A program made the translations under genes and the position numbers. From Acidobacteriota bacterium (GTDB lineage Bacteria > Acidobacteriota > Terriglobia > Terriglobales > Acidobacteriaceae): a stretch of 7,803 bases of DNA. Shown piece after piece: positions 1 through 6,090 of the stretch (positions are counted from its first letter, which is position 1; every line of letters begins with the position of its first letter). Location: assembly GCA_021810175.1 (NCBI GenBank), contig JAJZJJ010000117.1, positions 1 through 7,803 on the forward strand, read 5' to 3'. Below the pieces are notes generated by a model. The model made no database searches. It was not told the DNA's origin and worked only from the letters and a program-made list of their open reading frames with translations.

Positions 1-555
1 CACCCCAAAGACGTTCACCACCGTCAGCACGGCGATGATCACCAGCCCTGCCAGGTTCGCCGTGTTCACTCCGATGTCCATGTTCCCCAGCACCATCGGC
101 CCCAGATGCCACGCCGGAACATGCCCGATGTGCCACAGCCAGTGCGAACTCGATATCGACGGGAAAAACACCCCCAGAAACTTCCCAAAGGCCACCGCCA
201 CCGCCGCAATCGTCCCCGTCTGGATCACCAGGAACAGCGTCCACCCGAACAGGAACCCCGGTAGCGGCCCTATCGCCTCCCGCAGGTACACATACTGCCC
301 GCCCGCGTCCGGCATCATTGCCGCCAGTTCGCCGTAGCTCAGCGCGCCGATCATCGTCATCACCGCCGTCACAACCCAGGCAGCAATCAACAACGCCGGT
401 GACCCCACATCCCGGCTGATCTCGGCCGGGACCAGGAAAATCCCCGACCCGATCATCGACCCCACCACAATCGCCGTCGCACTGAACCACCCAAGGGTCG
501 GCTCCAGATGCGCTTGCACCGGCGCATTCACTGTCTTCTCGGCTGTTTCTGTCAC
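1..555 (-). CDS. APC-family amino-acid permease, N-terminal part (truncated by window edge)
   Basis: Secondary transporter of the amino acid-polyamine-organocation (APC) superfamily, expected in the inner membrane. The visible part is 185 codons, and the frame is still open at the left edge. It shows a short cytoplasmic N-terminus, then the TM1 unwound-helix motif GSMIGSGIF (residues 32-40), which in this family binds the substrate amino/carboxylate groups. TM2 follows (about 54-75), then the family signature SYGELAAMMPDAGGQYVY (73-90), TM3 with GFLFGW (100-105) and a further hydrophobic segment near 105-130. Another begins at 166 and runs to the edge. I chose GTG at 553-555 because a strong GAGGAG site lies 4 nt upstream and the N-terminal hydrophilic stretch is normal for the family. 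It begins 24 nt after the thiE stop on the same strand, so co-transcription is likely. Family membership is firm. Substrate is unknown, and LAT/SLC7-like amino-acid exchange or import is the general expectation. Confidence 0.93.
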   Translation of the reverse strand, partial: MTETAEKTVNAPVQAHLEPTLGWFSATAIVVGSMIGSGIFLVPAEISRDVGSPALLIAAWVVTAVMTMIGALSYGELAAMMPDAGGQYVYLREAIGPLPGFLFGWTLFLVIQTGTIAAVAVAFGKFLGVFFPSISSSHWLWHIGHVPAWHLGPMVLGNMDIGVNTANLAGLVIIAVLTVVNVFGV

Positions 556-559
556 GCCT

Positions 560-565
560 CTCCTC
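560..565 (-). promoter_or_regulatory. Ribosome binding site of the permease
   Basis: On the minus strand the bases read GAGGAG, within AAAGAGGAGAGGC, ending 4 nt before the GTG codon at 553-555. This decides the non-ATG start of the permease. It lies within the 24-nt gap after thiE, so the permease can be translated independently from a shared message. Confidence 0.7.
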
Positions 566-579
566 TTTAGGAAGAATCC

Positions 580-1236
580 CTAGCCCAGAATCCGCAAAAA
601 CTCCGCCGCCCGCCCGCCGGTCGGCACCGGTTCTACAACCCTCCCGAATACTGCCGAAATCACCGCCACGCTGTCCGCTCCTGCCTCGATCACCGATCGC
701 GCGTTCTCCGCGGTAATCCCCCCTATCGCCACCAGCGGCCGCTGTGTCAACCGCCTTGCCGCTCGAACGCCCTCCAGCCCGATCACAGGATCTGGATTTT
801 CTTTGCTCCGCGTTGCAAATACAGGCCCCACAGCAATATAGTCCACCGCCGCCTGATCCGCTTCGGCTATCTGCTCCGGATTGTGAGTGGAAACACCAAG
901 CACACGGCCCGGGCCAAGAATCCGCCGCGCTTCCTGGGGCGCAAGATCCTCCTGCCCCACATGCGCGCCATCAAATCCTGCCTGCTCTACCAGGTGCACC
1001 CGGTCATTCAGAATCAGCGTCGGATCCGGCCCCGCCCCATTCCGAATCCAGCGCGCGTCATCCAGCACCTGCTCATCGCTGCCTGTCTTGTTGCGGTACT
1101 GCAGAATCGTGGCCCCGGCATCCACCACCCGACGAACCAGCCGCAGCAGTTCTCCGCGCCGGATCTCCGGATCCGCTGACAGAATTCCACCATCCAGAAT
1201 GGGATAGAAAGAAGGAAAGTCTTGCCTCGCACTCAT
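580..1236 (-). CDS. thiE: Thiamine-phosphate synthase (thiamine-phosphate pyrophosphorylase)
   Basis: Cytoplasmic enzyme that joins HMP-pyrophosphate (pyrimidine) and the carboxylated thiazole phosphate to give thiamine phosphate, releasing pyrophosphate. It is a TIM barrel. At 218 residues it matches the usual ThiE length of about 210-220. Family motifs appear in order: QYRNK (46-50), ILNDRV (75-80), AHVGQEDL (91-98, pyrophosphate/Mg binding), GVSTHN (114-119), YIAVGPVFATRSKE (133-146), AIGGI (170-174) and AVISAVFG (191-198). The open frame extends 50 codons further upstream, to ATG 1384-1386. That extension has no ThiE character, overlaps the upstream small gene by 55 nt and contains a terminator-like hairpin, so I use ATG 1234-1236. 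The site before this ATG is poor (TTGGGG directly adjacent). Start choice is therefore moderately sure, function very sure. No TPP riboswitch is visible upstream. The permease gene follows 24 nt downstream. Confidence 0.95.
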   Translation of the reverse strand: MSARQDFPSFYPILDGGILSADPEIRRGELLRLVRRVVDAGATILQYRNKTGSDEQVLDDARWIRNGAGPDPTLILNDRVHLVEQAGFDGAHVGQEDLAPQEARRILGPGRVLGVSTHNPEQIAEADQAAVDYIAVGPVFATRSKENPDPVIGLEGVRAARRLTQRPLVAIGGITAENARSVIEAGADSVAVISAVFGRVVEPVPTGGRAAEFLRILG

Positions 1237-1266
1237 CCCCAAGAGTGTAAGCGCAATCTCACGGGT

Positions 1267-1301
1267 AAAGAAACAGGGCGCAACCACATTTGGCTGCGCC
1301 C
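1267..1301 (-). terminator. Rho-independent terminator-like hairpin between the CxxC protein gene and thiE
   Basis: On the minus strand GGGCGCAGCC (1301 to 1292) pairs with GGTTGCGCCC (1285 to 1276). This makes a 10-bp stem with one G-U pair and a 6-nt loop. It is followed at once by the T-rich TGTTTCTTT (1275 to 1267). It lies 30 nt after the stop of the small CxxC gene and 30 nt before the chosen thiE ATG. The T-tract is interrupted, so strength is uncertain. It could end the small gene's transcript or act as an attenuator for thiE. Confidence 0.6.
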
Positions 1302-1331
1302 CCTCGATTCCATCAGGAATTGTTTGCCGCT

Positions 1332-1544
1332 CTAATTGAACGGCTCGCTCGGCACCGGCCCGGAATGAAGCGTCTGTGCCTTGCAATCATGGCACGCTTC
1401 CAGAAGCGCTCGCTCGCGTAGGTTCACATAGCTGCCGAGGGGTTTGTGGCAGTCAGGACAGAGCAACACAGTCGTTGTCTTGACAAGGTACAGTGCGGTC
1501 TTTTCGACAGGCACCGCGTGGGTGGTTTCGACGGCGTACCTCAT
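1332..1544 (-). CDS. Small two-CxxC (putative zinc-ribbon) protein, function unknown
   Basis: I do not recognise a named family. The predicted product is 70 residues and soluble. It carries CPDC (Cys29, Cys32) and CHDC (Cys51, Cys54), separated by 18 residues, which is the layout of a zinc ribbon or rubredoxin-like knuckle. His33 and His52 sit inside or next to the knuckles. The N-terminal 28 residues hold a hydrophobic strand (LYLVKTTTVLL, 18-28) just before the first knuckle. The C-terminus is short and Pro/Ser-rich. It is likely real because ATG 1542-1544 is preceded by a very strong double Shine-Dalgarno (AAGGAGAGGAG) at 8-nt spacing, the paired cysteines are preserved, and a terminator-like hairpin follows the stop. 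It is the first gene of the leftward group and is divergent from the cyclase gene. Metal binding is inference, and a nucleic-acid or protein-interaction role is only a possibility. Confidence 0.7.
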   Translation of the reverse strand: MRYAVETTHAVPVEKTALYLVKTTTVLLCPDCHKPLGSYVNLRERALLEACHDCKAQTLHSGPVPSEPFN

Positions 1545-1551
1545 ACAAATT

Positions 1552-1563
1552 GCTCCTCTCCTT
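1552..1563 (-). promoter_or_regulatory. Strong double ribosome binding site of the small CxxC gene
   Basis: The minus strand reads AAGGAGAGGAGC with two overlapping AGGAG cores. The nearer core ends 8 nt before ATG 1542-1544. It is one of the strongest initiation signals in the window and the main support for calling the 70-residue frame a gene. Confidence 0.7.
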
Positions 1564-1733
1564 GGGAGAATTGCGTCGGCACCCTGATAACTGAGCTTAT
1601 CTGTGCTTTGGTGGGTTTTCTCGATGCGTGACTATCCGAAGCGCTTTGAGGTTCCTCAGCAAACACTACGGGGTCGTTAACTGAGATGAGCGCCGCGCCT
1701 GACAGGTTGCTCGCTCACAGCCCGAAATTTTCT

Positions 1734-1761
1734 GGCTTCTTCTGAAGACTCAGAAGAAGCC
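1734..1761 (+). repeat. Perfect 12-bp inverted repeat (hairpin) upstream of the cyclase gene
   Basis: GGCTTCTTCTGA (1734-1745), a 4-nt spacer AGAC, then TCAGAAGAAGCC (1750-1761) form a perfect 12-bp stem. It ends 30 nt before the cyclase ATG and 20 nt before its GGAG ribosome site. No T-tract follows on either strand, so it is not an ordinary terminator. It could be an operator dyad or a 5'-UTR stem affecting stability or translation of the cyclase mRNA. Confidence 0.75.
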
Positions 1762-1791
1762 GCCGATAAGGTCCTGTAACCGGAGATTCCA

Positions 1792-2799
1792 ATGTCCTCG
1801 CCCATTCCGCCACTGCCCCACGTACTGGTCGCAACCGATGATCCGGAGGCCAGGCAGCAGCTCGCCGCCCTGCTCGATGAATGGCACTATCCCCATATCC
1901 TGGTGGAAGATGGCGTCTCCGCCCTGCGCTTTCTCACCCATCCCCAGCCTCCCGGCGTTGCCCTCCTCGACGCGGATCTGGACTCCGTCTCCGGCCTCCA
2001 GGTCATCCACTCCCTGCGTCACCGCTACCAGCAGGCCCAGACCTGGCTCATGCTGATGGGCCGCGAGGCCAGCGCCGGAGGCGTCCAGATGGCTGCCGAA
2101 GCCGGCGCCGACGACTTTCTTCTCAAGCCCGTCGCCGCATCCGACCTAAGAGCTCGGTTGCGCGTTGCCGAACGCGTCCAGGTCCTCACGCAGCGTGTCC
2201 GCGCAGAAAGCGAAGCGGCACGCTTCCATGCCTGCCACGACTCCCTCACCGGCCTGTTCTCCCGCGAAAGCATCCTCAAAGAACTGTTCCGCGAAACCGA
2301 TCGCGTACAGCGCATGAAGACACCCCTCGCCTATCTGCTGATGGACCTGGACTCCTTCTCGCTCATCAACTTGAATTACGGCTACTCCACCGGCGATCAG
2401 ATCCTTCGGGAACTCACTCACCGCCTCAACCGGCACCTGCGCACCTACGACCTCGCCGGCCGTTACGGCGAAGACGAATTCCTCGTCGCCCTGCCCGGCT
2501 GCCCCATTGAAAGCCACCTTCCCATGGCCGAGCGCATGCGCCAGGCGGTCCTCGACCGCCCCTTCGAGATCGGCAAGGACCGCGTCCTCGTCTCGGCCAG
2601 CATCGGTGTCGCCCAAAGCATGGGCCGCTCACCCCTCGTCGTCATGCGAGAAGTCGAACGTGCACTGGCCCGGGCCAAACTGGACGGCCGCAACTGTATT
2701 CGGGAAGCCCCAACCAACAATGATCCCGATCTGGCCGTCCCCGAGTCCAACCCGCTCGTCATGCGACTGCCCGATACTCCCTCGGGCAAACCAAACTAG
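1792..2799 (+). CDS. Response-regulator diguanylate cyclase (REC-GGDEF, GEDEF variant)
   Basis: A 335-residue cytoplasmic protein expected to make cyclic di-GMP from two GTP when its receiver domain is phosphorylated by a partner kinase; none is encoded here. The receiver domain (about 10-128) has acidic Asp16/Asp17, phospho-acceptor Asp60 (VALLD) and Lys112 (LLKP). It has no Thr/Ser at the usual switch position (no Thr or Ser in residues 85-93). A helical linker (about 118-145) leads to the GGDEF domain (about 146-305). This starts with HDSLTGLFSR (149-158), then MDLDSFSLIN (184-193) with metal-binding Asp185 and guanine-binding Asn193. The active loop reads RYGEDEF (224-230), with Glu227 where Gly is usual. 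The product-inhibition I-site RTYD (217-220) sits exactly 5 residues before it. The 'DHFKxIND' Lys and Asp are Ser190 and Leu194. There are no membrane segments. ATG 1792 has GGAG 6 nt upstream. Family is certain, and activity is probable but not assured. Confidence 0.93.
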   Translation: MSSPIPPLPHVLVATDDPEARQQLAALLDEWHYPHILVEDGVSALRFLTHPQPPGVALLDADLDSVSGLQVIHSLRHRYQQAQTWLMLMGREASAGGVQMAAEAGADDFLLKPVAASDLRARLRVAERVQVLTQRVRAESEAARFHACHDSLTGLFSRESILKELFRETDRVQRMKTPLAYLLMDLDSFSLINLNYGYSTGDQILRELTHRLNRHLRTYDLAGRYGEDEFLVALPGCPIESHLPMAERMRQAVLDRPFEIGKDRVLVSASIGVAQSMGRSPLVVMREVERALARAKLDGRNCIREAPTNNDPDLAVPESNPLVMRLPDTPSGKPN

Positions 2800-2888
2800 C
2801 GCATGTCAACAGGCTGCAGCCCCCAAACGCTTCAGCCCACGCCCCGGTTTCCGTCCCACTCCAGGGCGTGGGCCATCCCCTAACGGTT
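2800..2888. repeat. Convergent intergenic gap with inverted repeat (2835-2873)
   Basis: The gap lies between two convergent genes. GCCCACGCCC (2835-2844) and GGGCGTGGGC (2864-2873) are perfect reverse complements around a 19-nt spacer. A separate 10-bp palindrome GGCTGCAGCC lies at 2812-2821. No T-run follows on either strand, so this is not a typical intrinsic terminator. It may be a bidirectional transcription block or a copy of a dispersed palindromic repeat. Confidence 0.55.
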
Positions 2889-5750
2889 CTAGTCCTTGTC
2901 TGCATACGGATTCTTACTCCGCATGGCCGCCTGATACGCCTTTTCAAGCTGCGGAGGCACCGGCTTGTTCCCCATTGCCTGCTTCCACAAGATCACGTTC
3001 AGAATCGCCGGATTCGCCTTGTCCTCATGCTTGAAATCCATCTTCATCGACGCCTGTGCGCCATAAGAATGAATCGTATTCGCCTGGTAGATCAGGCCAT
3101 TCTTCTCATTGCGATAATCGGCGCTGTATGGCGGCTGATTCCCCTTGCCCTGAAACTCCCGCTCCATCACCGGCGCAAAGGCATCGTTGTTGTTCATCGG
3201 TGGAATCCCCATCAGGTCCTCCGCCGTGTGCAGCATGCTCGCCGTCGTGTAGAAGGTACTGTCCACCACCGGCTTCGCCAGGTGAGGCGCGTATTTGCTG
3301 ATCACAAATGCAATCGACCGATGCGCATCCACATGATCCGCCCCATTCTGCGCGTCGTCCTCAAGGATCAGGATCGCCGTATTGTTCCAGTACGGGCTGT
3401 GCGAAACCGCATCCACCACGCGCCCCACCGCCAGGTCATTGTCCGCCACCGAAGCCTCCGGTGTGGGCATCCCGGGCCTTGTCCCCGCCGTATGATCATT
3501 CGGCAGACGAAGCTGCACAAAGTCCGCCATCGGATCCGGCTTTCCTGCCTTCACCGCGGCCACCCACTTCCTGAAGTGCCGCAGAAACTCATTCACCCGC
3601 AGCTGATCCGGGAAACTCAGGTTGAAGTCCGGATAATTCGGATCAAAATGCCCCACCAGTTGCGGCATGGTCGCCGTGTTCTTGTACAGCAGCGGAATCT
3701 TCCACGGATACTTGCTGATTCCACCGCCGTACATCGCCGGAATCTTCTGCCCCTTCAGGATGTAAGGCCGCTTGCAGTAATGCATCGCCTCCGGCGTCCC
3801 ATAGCGCGGATTTGTGATCGGCCCCTGTCCCACCTTCCCATTGCAGAATGTCGAATGAATGAACTCCGCAAAGTGGTAGAGCGTCTTGTGATGCGCCGTC
3901 AGGTCGCCCCAGATATACCCGCTCTCCGGCGTGTCTATATTCGAGATCCCTTCCCTAAGCGGGATACGATTCTCCACCACCCCTTCAAAGTCGTAGAGTC
4001 GCTCATCGCTCCGGTAACCCTGCTGCCAGTTGAACTCCGTGTAGTCGCTCGTAATCGCGGCATTTGACCACACATGCCCATCCCCGGAAACCTCTCCTGA
4101 GTCGTAAAAGTTATCCAGCACGCCAAATTGCAGCGCCAGCCGGTGCTCATTCGGCGTAATCTTCCAGCCGTACATCGTCAGCGCCGGATCCCCGTTCCCC
4201 GCTCCGAGATCGCCCAGGATCTGATCGTAGGTACGGTTCTCCTTGATGATGTAGATCACGTGCTTGATCGGATGGCCGCCCACGGTAAACACAATGTGCC
4301 TCTGCTCGGCCGTCATCATGTTGTTCTTGATCGTGTCGTGCGTATACTCGGCCAGGTTCCTCCGTATTTCCCGCCGGCTCAGTGTCGCCAGTGAACCATG
4401 CAGCAGCGTCGGAATATACGTGTCCGGGCTGTGAAAATTGAGGTGGGGGCGGAATGGCGATGGATGCGGCGCCGGTGCCTGCGGCATGTCATTCGGTCCA
4501 GTGCCCTTCCCTTTGCCGGTTGCGATATATACATCGCTCCCATCCACGGCCACCGCCGTCGTCAGCCATTGTGTGGGGATGAATCCCGCGACCGGGTGGC
4601 TCTTCGCAAACGGGTGAATCACCGCCACGTTATCGCCGCCCATGTCGGCAACGTAGATGGTCTTCCCGCTTGGCGACACAGCCACGCAATCCGGAATCGC
4701 GCCAAAATAGATCTGCCCCGGCAGCCGCGTGCTGAAGACGCGCTTCTCGTGCATCGCGTCGCCGTTCAAGCTCACCTGTGCCACGGCATCTCGATTCGCC
4801 AGCGCCACGTACAGCGTCCGCCCGTCCGGGCTCAGCGCCAGCGAAACCGGATGCGAACTCGACCCCGTATCCACCTTTGGCGGCAGCAACGCCAGTTTGC
4901 TCAGCACCTTGCCGGTCGTCAGATTCAGTTCCACGACCTCCGACGCATTCCAGAGCCCGACCCATCCGCGACGCCCATCCCGGCTCGCCACCACGGAAAT
5001 CGGATACGTCGACGGAACAAAGCTGTGATCCGCAAGATCAAACCGGTGCAGAATCCTCCCGCTGGCCGCGTCGATCAGCAGCGCGTCATCTGAAAACTCA
5101 TCCGCTACCAGCAGTTCATCGCCCTTCCTGGTCTTCACCACGGCGAGGCCCGTCGGCGCAGGAATCGCCATCCCCGCCGGCACCGGCCGACCTACCCGGT
5201 TCTGTATCCTGCCATCCGCCAGCTTCTGCAGCGGAATGAAAATCTCCCGCTCCGGCGTCAGCTTGCCGTCATTCACCCGGTAAACCAGAATCCCATTGCC
5301 CGTGTGCGACGCGTTGTGTTGCTCCGGCGCGCTCAGCGAATCCGCGCTGACGTAAAGCTCCTTGCCATCCGACGAAAATGCAATCCCGTTGTACAGCGTC
5401 TGCGCTGCCCCTACCTCAAATCGCGGATCGGGATTATCCGTAATCTTCCCCGTCTTGGTATCGAGCAGCGTCATCGACTGCTCATAGTTCGACTGCGCCG
5501 TACCGTAACCCGCATTCACCACTGCCAGATAGCGGTGATCTGGAGACCACGCAATCCCCATCGGCAGAGAATTGATTCGCTTCGGCGAACCGGGCACGTC
5601 GCCATACAGCATCTTGCTGGTGGGCAGTGCGATCGGATAGTGCTCGACGGTTGCTGAAGCAGTTGTAGGAGCCGTAGCCGCCTGGCCGAACAAAGGCGCT
5701 TGCATCACGAGCAATACCAGCGGAAGCACCGCTATCCATCGAGTTGTCAT
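2889..5750 (-). CDS. Exported YncE-like beta-propeller / alkaline-phosphatase-like phosphoesterase fusion
   Basis: A 953-residue secreted or periplasmic protein. Residues 1-24 form a Sec signal peptide (MTTRW, then a hydrophobic core, likely cleaved after FGQA). Residues about 35-415 carry repeated propeller-blade motifs such as GIAWSPDHRYLAVVNAG, GIAFSSDGKELYVSAD, SLALSPDGRTLYVALAN and CVAVSPSGKTIYVADMGG, which is the YncE/lactonase type. From about 490 a phosphoesterase domain of the PF04185 type (phospholipase C / AcpA superfamily) runs to near the C-terminus. It has KENRTYD (503-509), SGDGHVW (555-561) and EDDAQNGADHVDAHR (797-811). This last motif resembles the DENDGxFDHV metal site of bacterial phospholipases C. 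It probably hydrolyses a phosphate mono- or diester outside the cytoplasm; the substrate is unknown and the propeller may bind it or a partner. The frame runs 22 codons further upstream, but ATG 5748-5750 gives a clean signal peptide with GAGGGG 11 nt before it. It is divergent from the copper operon and stands alone. Confidence 0.93.
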   Translation of the reverse strand: MTTRWIAVLPLVLLVMQAPLFGQAATAPTTASATVEHYPIALPTSKMLYGDVPGSPKRINSLPMGIAWSPDHRYLAVVNAGYGTAQSNYEQSMTLLDTKTGKITDNPDPRFEVGAAQTLYNGIAFSSDGKELYVSADSLSAPEQHNASHTGNGILVYRVNDGKLTPEREIFIPLQKLADGRIQNRVGRPVPAGMAIPAPTGLAVVKTRKGDELLVADEFSDDALLIDAASGRILHRFDLADHSFVPSTYPISVVASRDGRRGWVGLWNASEVVELNLTTGKVLSKLALLPPKVDTGSSSHPVSLALSPDGRTLYVALANRDAVAQVSLNGDAMHEKRVFSTRLPGQIYFGAIPDCVAVSPSGKTIYVADMGGDNVAVIHPFAKSHPVAGFIPTQWLTTAVAVDGSDVYIATGKGKGTGPNDMPQAPAPHPSPFRPHLNFHSPDTYIPTLLHGSLATLSRREIRRNLAEYTHDTIKNNMMTAEQRHIVFTVGGHPIKHVIYIIKENRTYDQILGDLGAGNGDPALTMYGWKITPNEHRLALQFGVLDNFYDSGEVSGDGHVWSNAAITSDYTEFNWQQGYRSDERLYDFEGVVENRIPLREGISNIDTPESGYIWGDLTAHHKTLYHFAEFIHSTFCNGKVGQGPITNPRYGTPEAMHYCKRPYILKGQKIPAMYGGGISKYPWKIPLLYKNTATMPQLVGHFDPNYPDFNLSFPDQLRVNEFLRHFRKWVAAVKAGKPDPMADFVQLRLPNDHTAGTRPGMPTPEASVADNDLAVGRVVDAVSHSPYWNNTAILILEDDAQNGADHVDAHRSIAFVISKYAPHLAKPVVDSTFYTTASMLHTAEDLMGIPPMNNNDAFAPVMEREFQGKGNQPPYSADYRNEKNGLIYQANTIHSYGAQASMKMDFKHEDKANPAILNVILWKQAMGNKPVPPQLEKAYQAAMRSKNPYADKD

Positions 5751-5877
5751 ATTTTCATCATCCCCTCGAACCGTTAACCCAAGATAAAACACCTTCCGCA
5801 AGTCGCTCGCAACCAATCCTTTTTTGAGGCATCTTCAATTAAGACAGTCCATCCGAACTTCCGGAACAGGAGTAAAC
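5751..5877. promoter_or_regulatory. Divergent promoter region between the phosphoesterase and copper-efflux genes
   Basis: These 127 bp must hold promoters for both directions. No clear CueR- or CsoR-type operator and no consensus -35/-10 pair can be read. Visible items are CGCAA at 5797-5801 and again at 5808-5812 (11-bp period), an A/T-rich stretch with GTTAAC near 5773, and the 8-bp palindrome TTCCGGAA at 5859-5866 just before the AGGAG ribosome site (5868-5872) of the metallochaperone gene. None is strong enough to name a regulator. Confidence 0.4.
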
Positions 5878-6090
5878 ATGCGCGAAGTCAAGCTGAAACT
5901 TGAAAATATGCACTGCGACGCGTGCGTCCGCCGCGTCACCATGACCCTAGAAAAAACCGGCGCCAAAGTCGACGAAGTCCGCGTTGGCTCCGCCCGCGTG
6001 CACGCTCCGGACACGGTCGACGATCCGGCGATCCTTGAGGCCCTCAACAAGGCCGGCTACCCGGCCACCGTCGAAGCGATCCGCGCCTGA
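5878..6090 (+). CDS. Heavy-metal-associated domain protein (CopZ-like copper chaperone)
   Basis: A 70-residue single-domain HMA protein of the ferredoxin-like babbab fold, expected to carry Cu(I) in the cytoplasm and hand it to the ATPase encoded next. The metal loop is NMHCDAC, with Cys13 and Cys16 in the MxCxxC motif. The following helix VRRVTMTLEK and the C-terminal KAGYPATVEAI (the conserved GY before the last strand) complete the fold at the usual CopZ length. I chose ATG 5878 because AGGAG lies 5 nt upstream. An in-frame TTG at 5824 would add 18 residues without any family match. The stop codon overlaps the copA start (TGATG). Metal identity is inferred from the neighbour; MHCDAC also occurs in chaperones for other soft metals. 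Confidence 0.92.
   Translation: MREVKLKLENMHCDACVRRVTMTLEKTGAKVDEVRVGSARVHAPDTVDDPAILEALNKAGYPATVEAIRA

Larger units (their letters stand above)
1545..1791. other. Divergent intergenic region with dyad symmetries
   Basis: These 247 bp separate the leftward CxxC/thiE group from the rightward cyclase gene and must contain both promoters. I see no convincing -35/-10 pair on either strand. Dyads present: GATAA-6-TTATC at 1586-1601, TGAGG-TT-CCTCA at 1647-1658, and the strong hairpin at 1734-1761. The octamer TAACTGAG occurs twice, at 1588-1595 and 1678-1685. No tRNA or riboswitch is recognisable. The shorter dyads could be operators but are within what chance allows. Confidence 0.5.

Noticed and set aside
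744..1250. Several plus-strand open frames of 98-168 codons across thiE
   Set aside because: They overlap the clearly conserved ThiE motifs on the other strand and encode Pro/Ser/Arg-rich sequence without domains.
1237..1386. A 50-residue N-terminal extension of ThiE from ATG 1384-1386
   Set aside because: ThiE proteins are about 210-220 residues. The extension has no family similarity, contains the terminator-like hairpin and overlaps the CxxC gene.
1671..1720. A possible TPP riboswitch, suggested by CGGGG...CTGAGAT near a thiamine gene
   Set aside because: It is on the plus strand, facing the cyclase gene rather than thiE, and it lacks the required ACCC...GAACCTGAT and second-arm elements. 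The minus-strand GCTGAGG near 1650 also lacks the rest of the fold.
2868..4067. A 399-codon plus-strand open frame antisense to the phosphoesterase domain
   Set aside because: It is in codon register with the real minus-strand gene, is very rich in Arg/His/Leu, has no domain, and overlaps the catalytic motifs of the phosphoesterase.
5797..5812. Direct repeat CGCAA-6-CGCAA as a regulator site
   Set aside because: The half-sites are only 5 bp and no known copper-regulator consensus is matched, so chance occurrence is likely.
5751..5816. A longer start for the phosphoesterase at 5816 (22 extra residues)
   Set aside because: The added residues are charged and would bury the signal peptide. ATG 5748-5750 has the right signal-peptide layout and a usable GAGGGG site.
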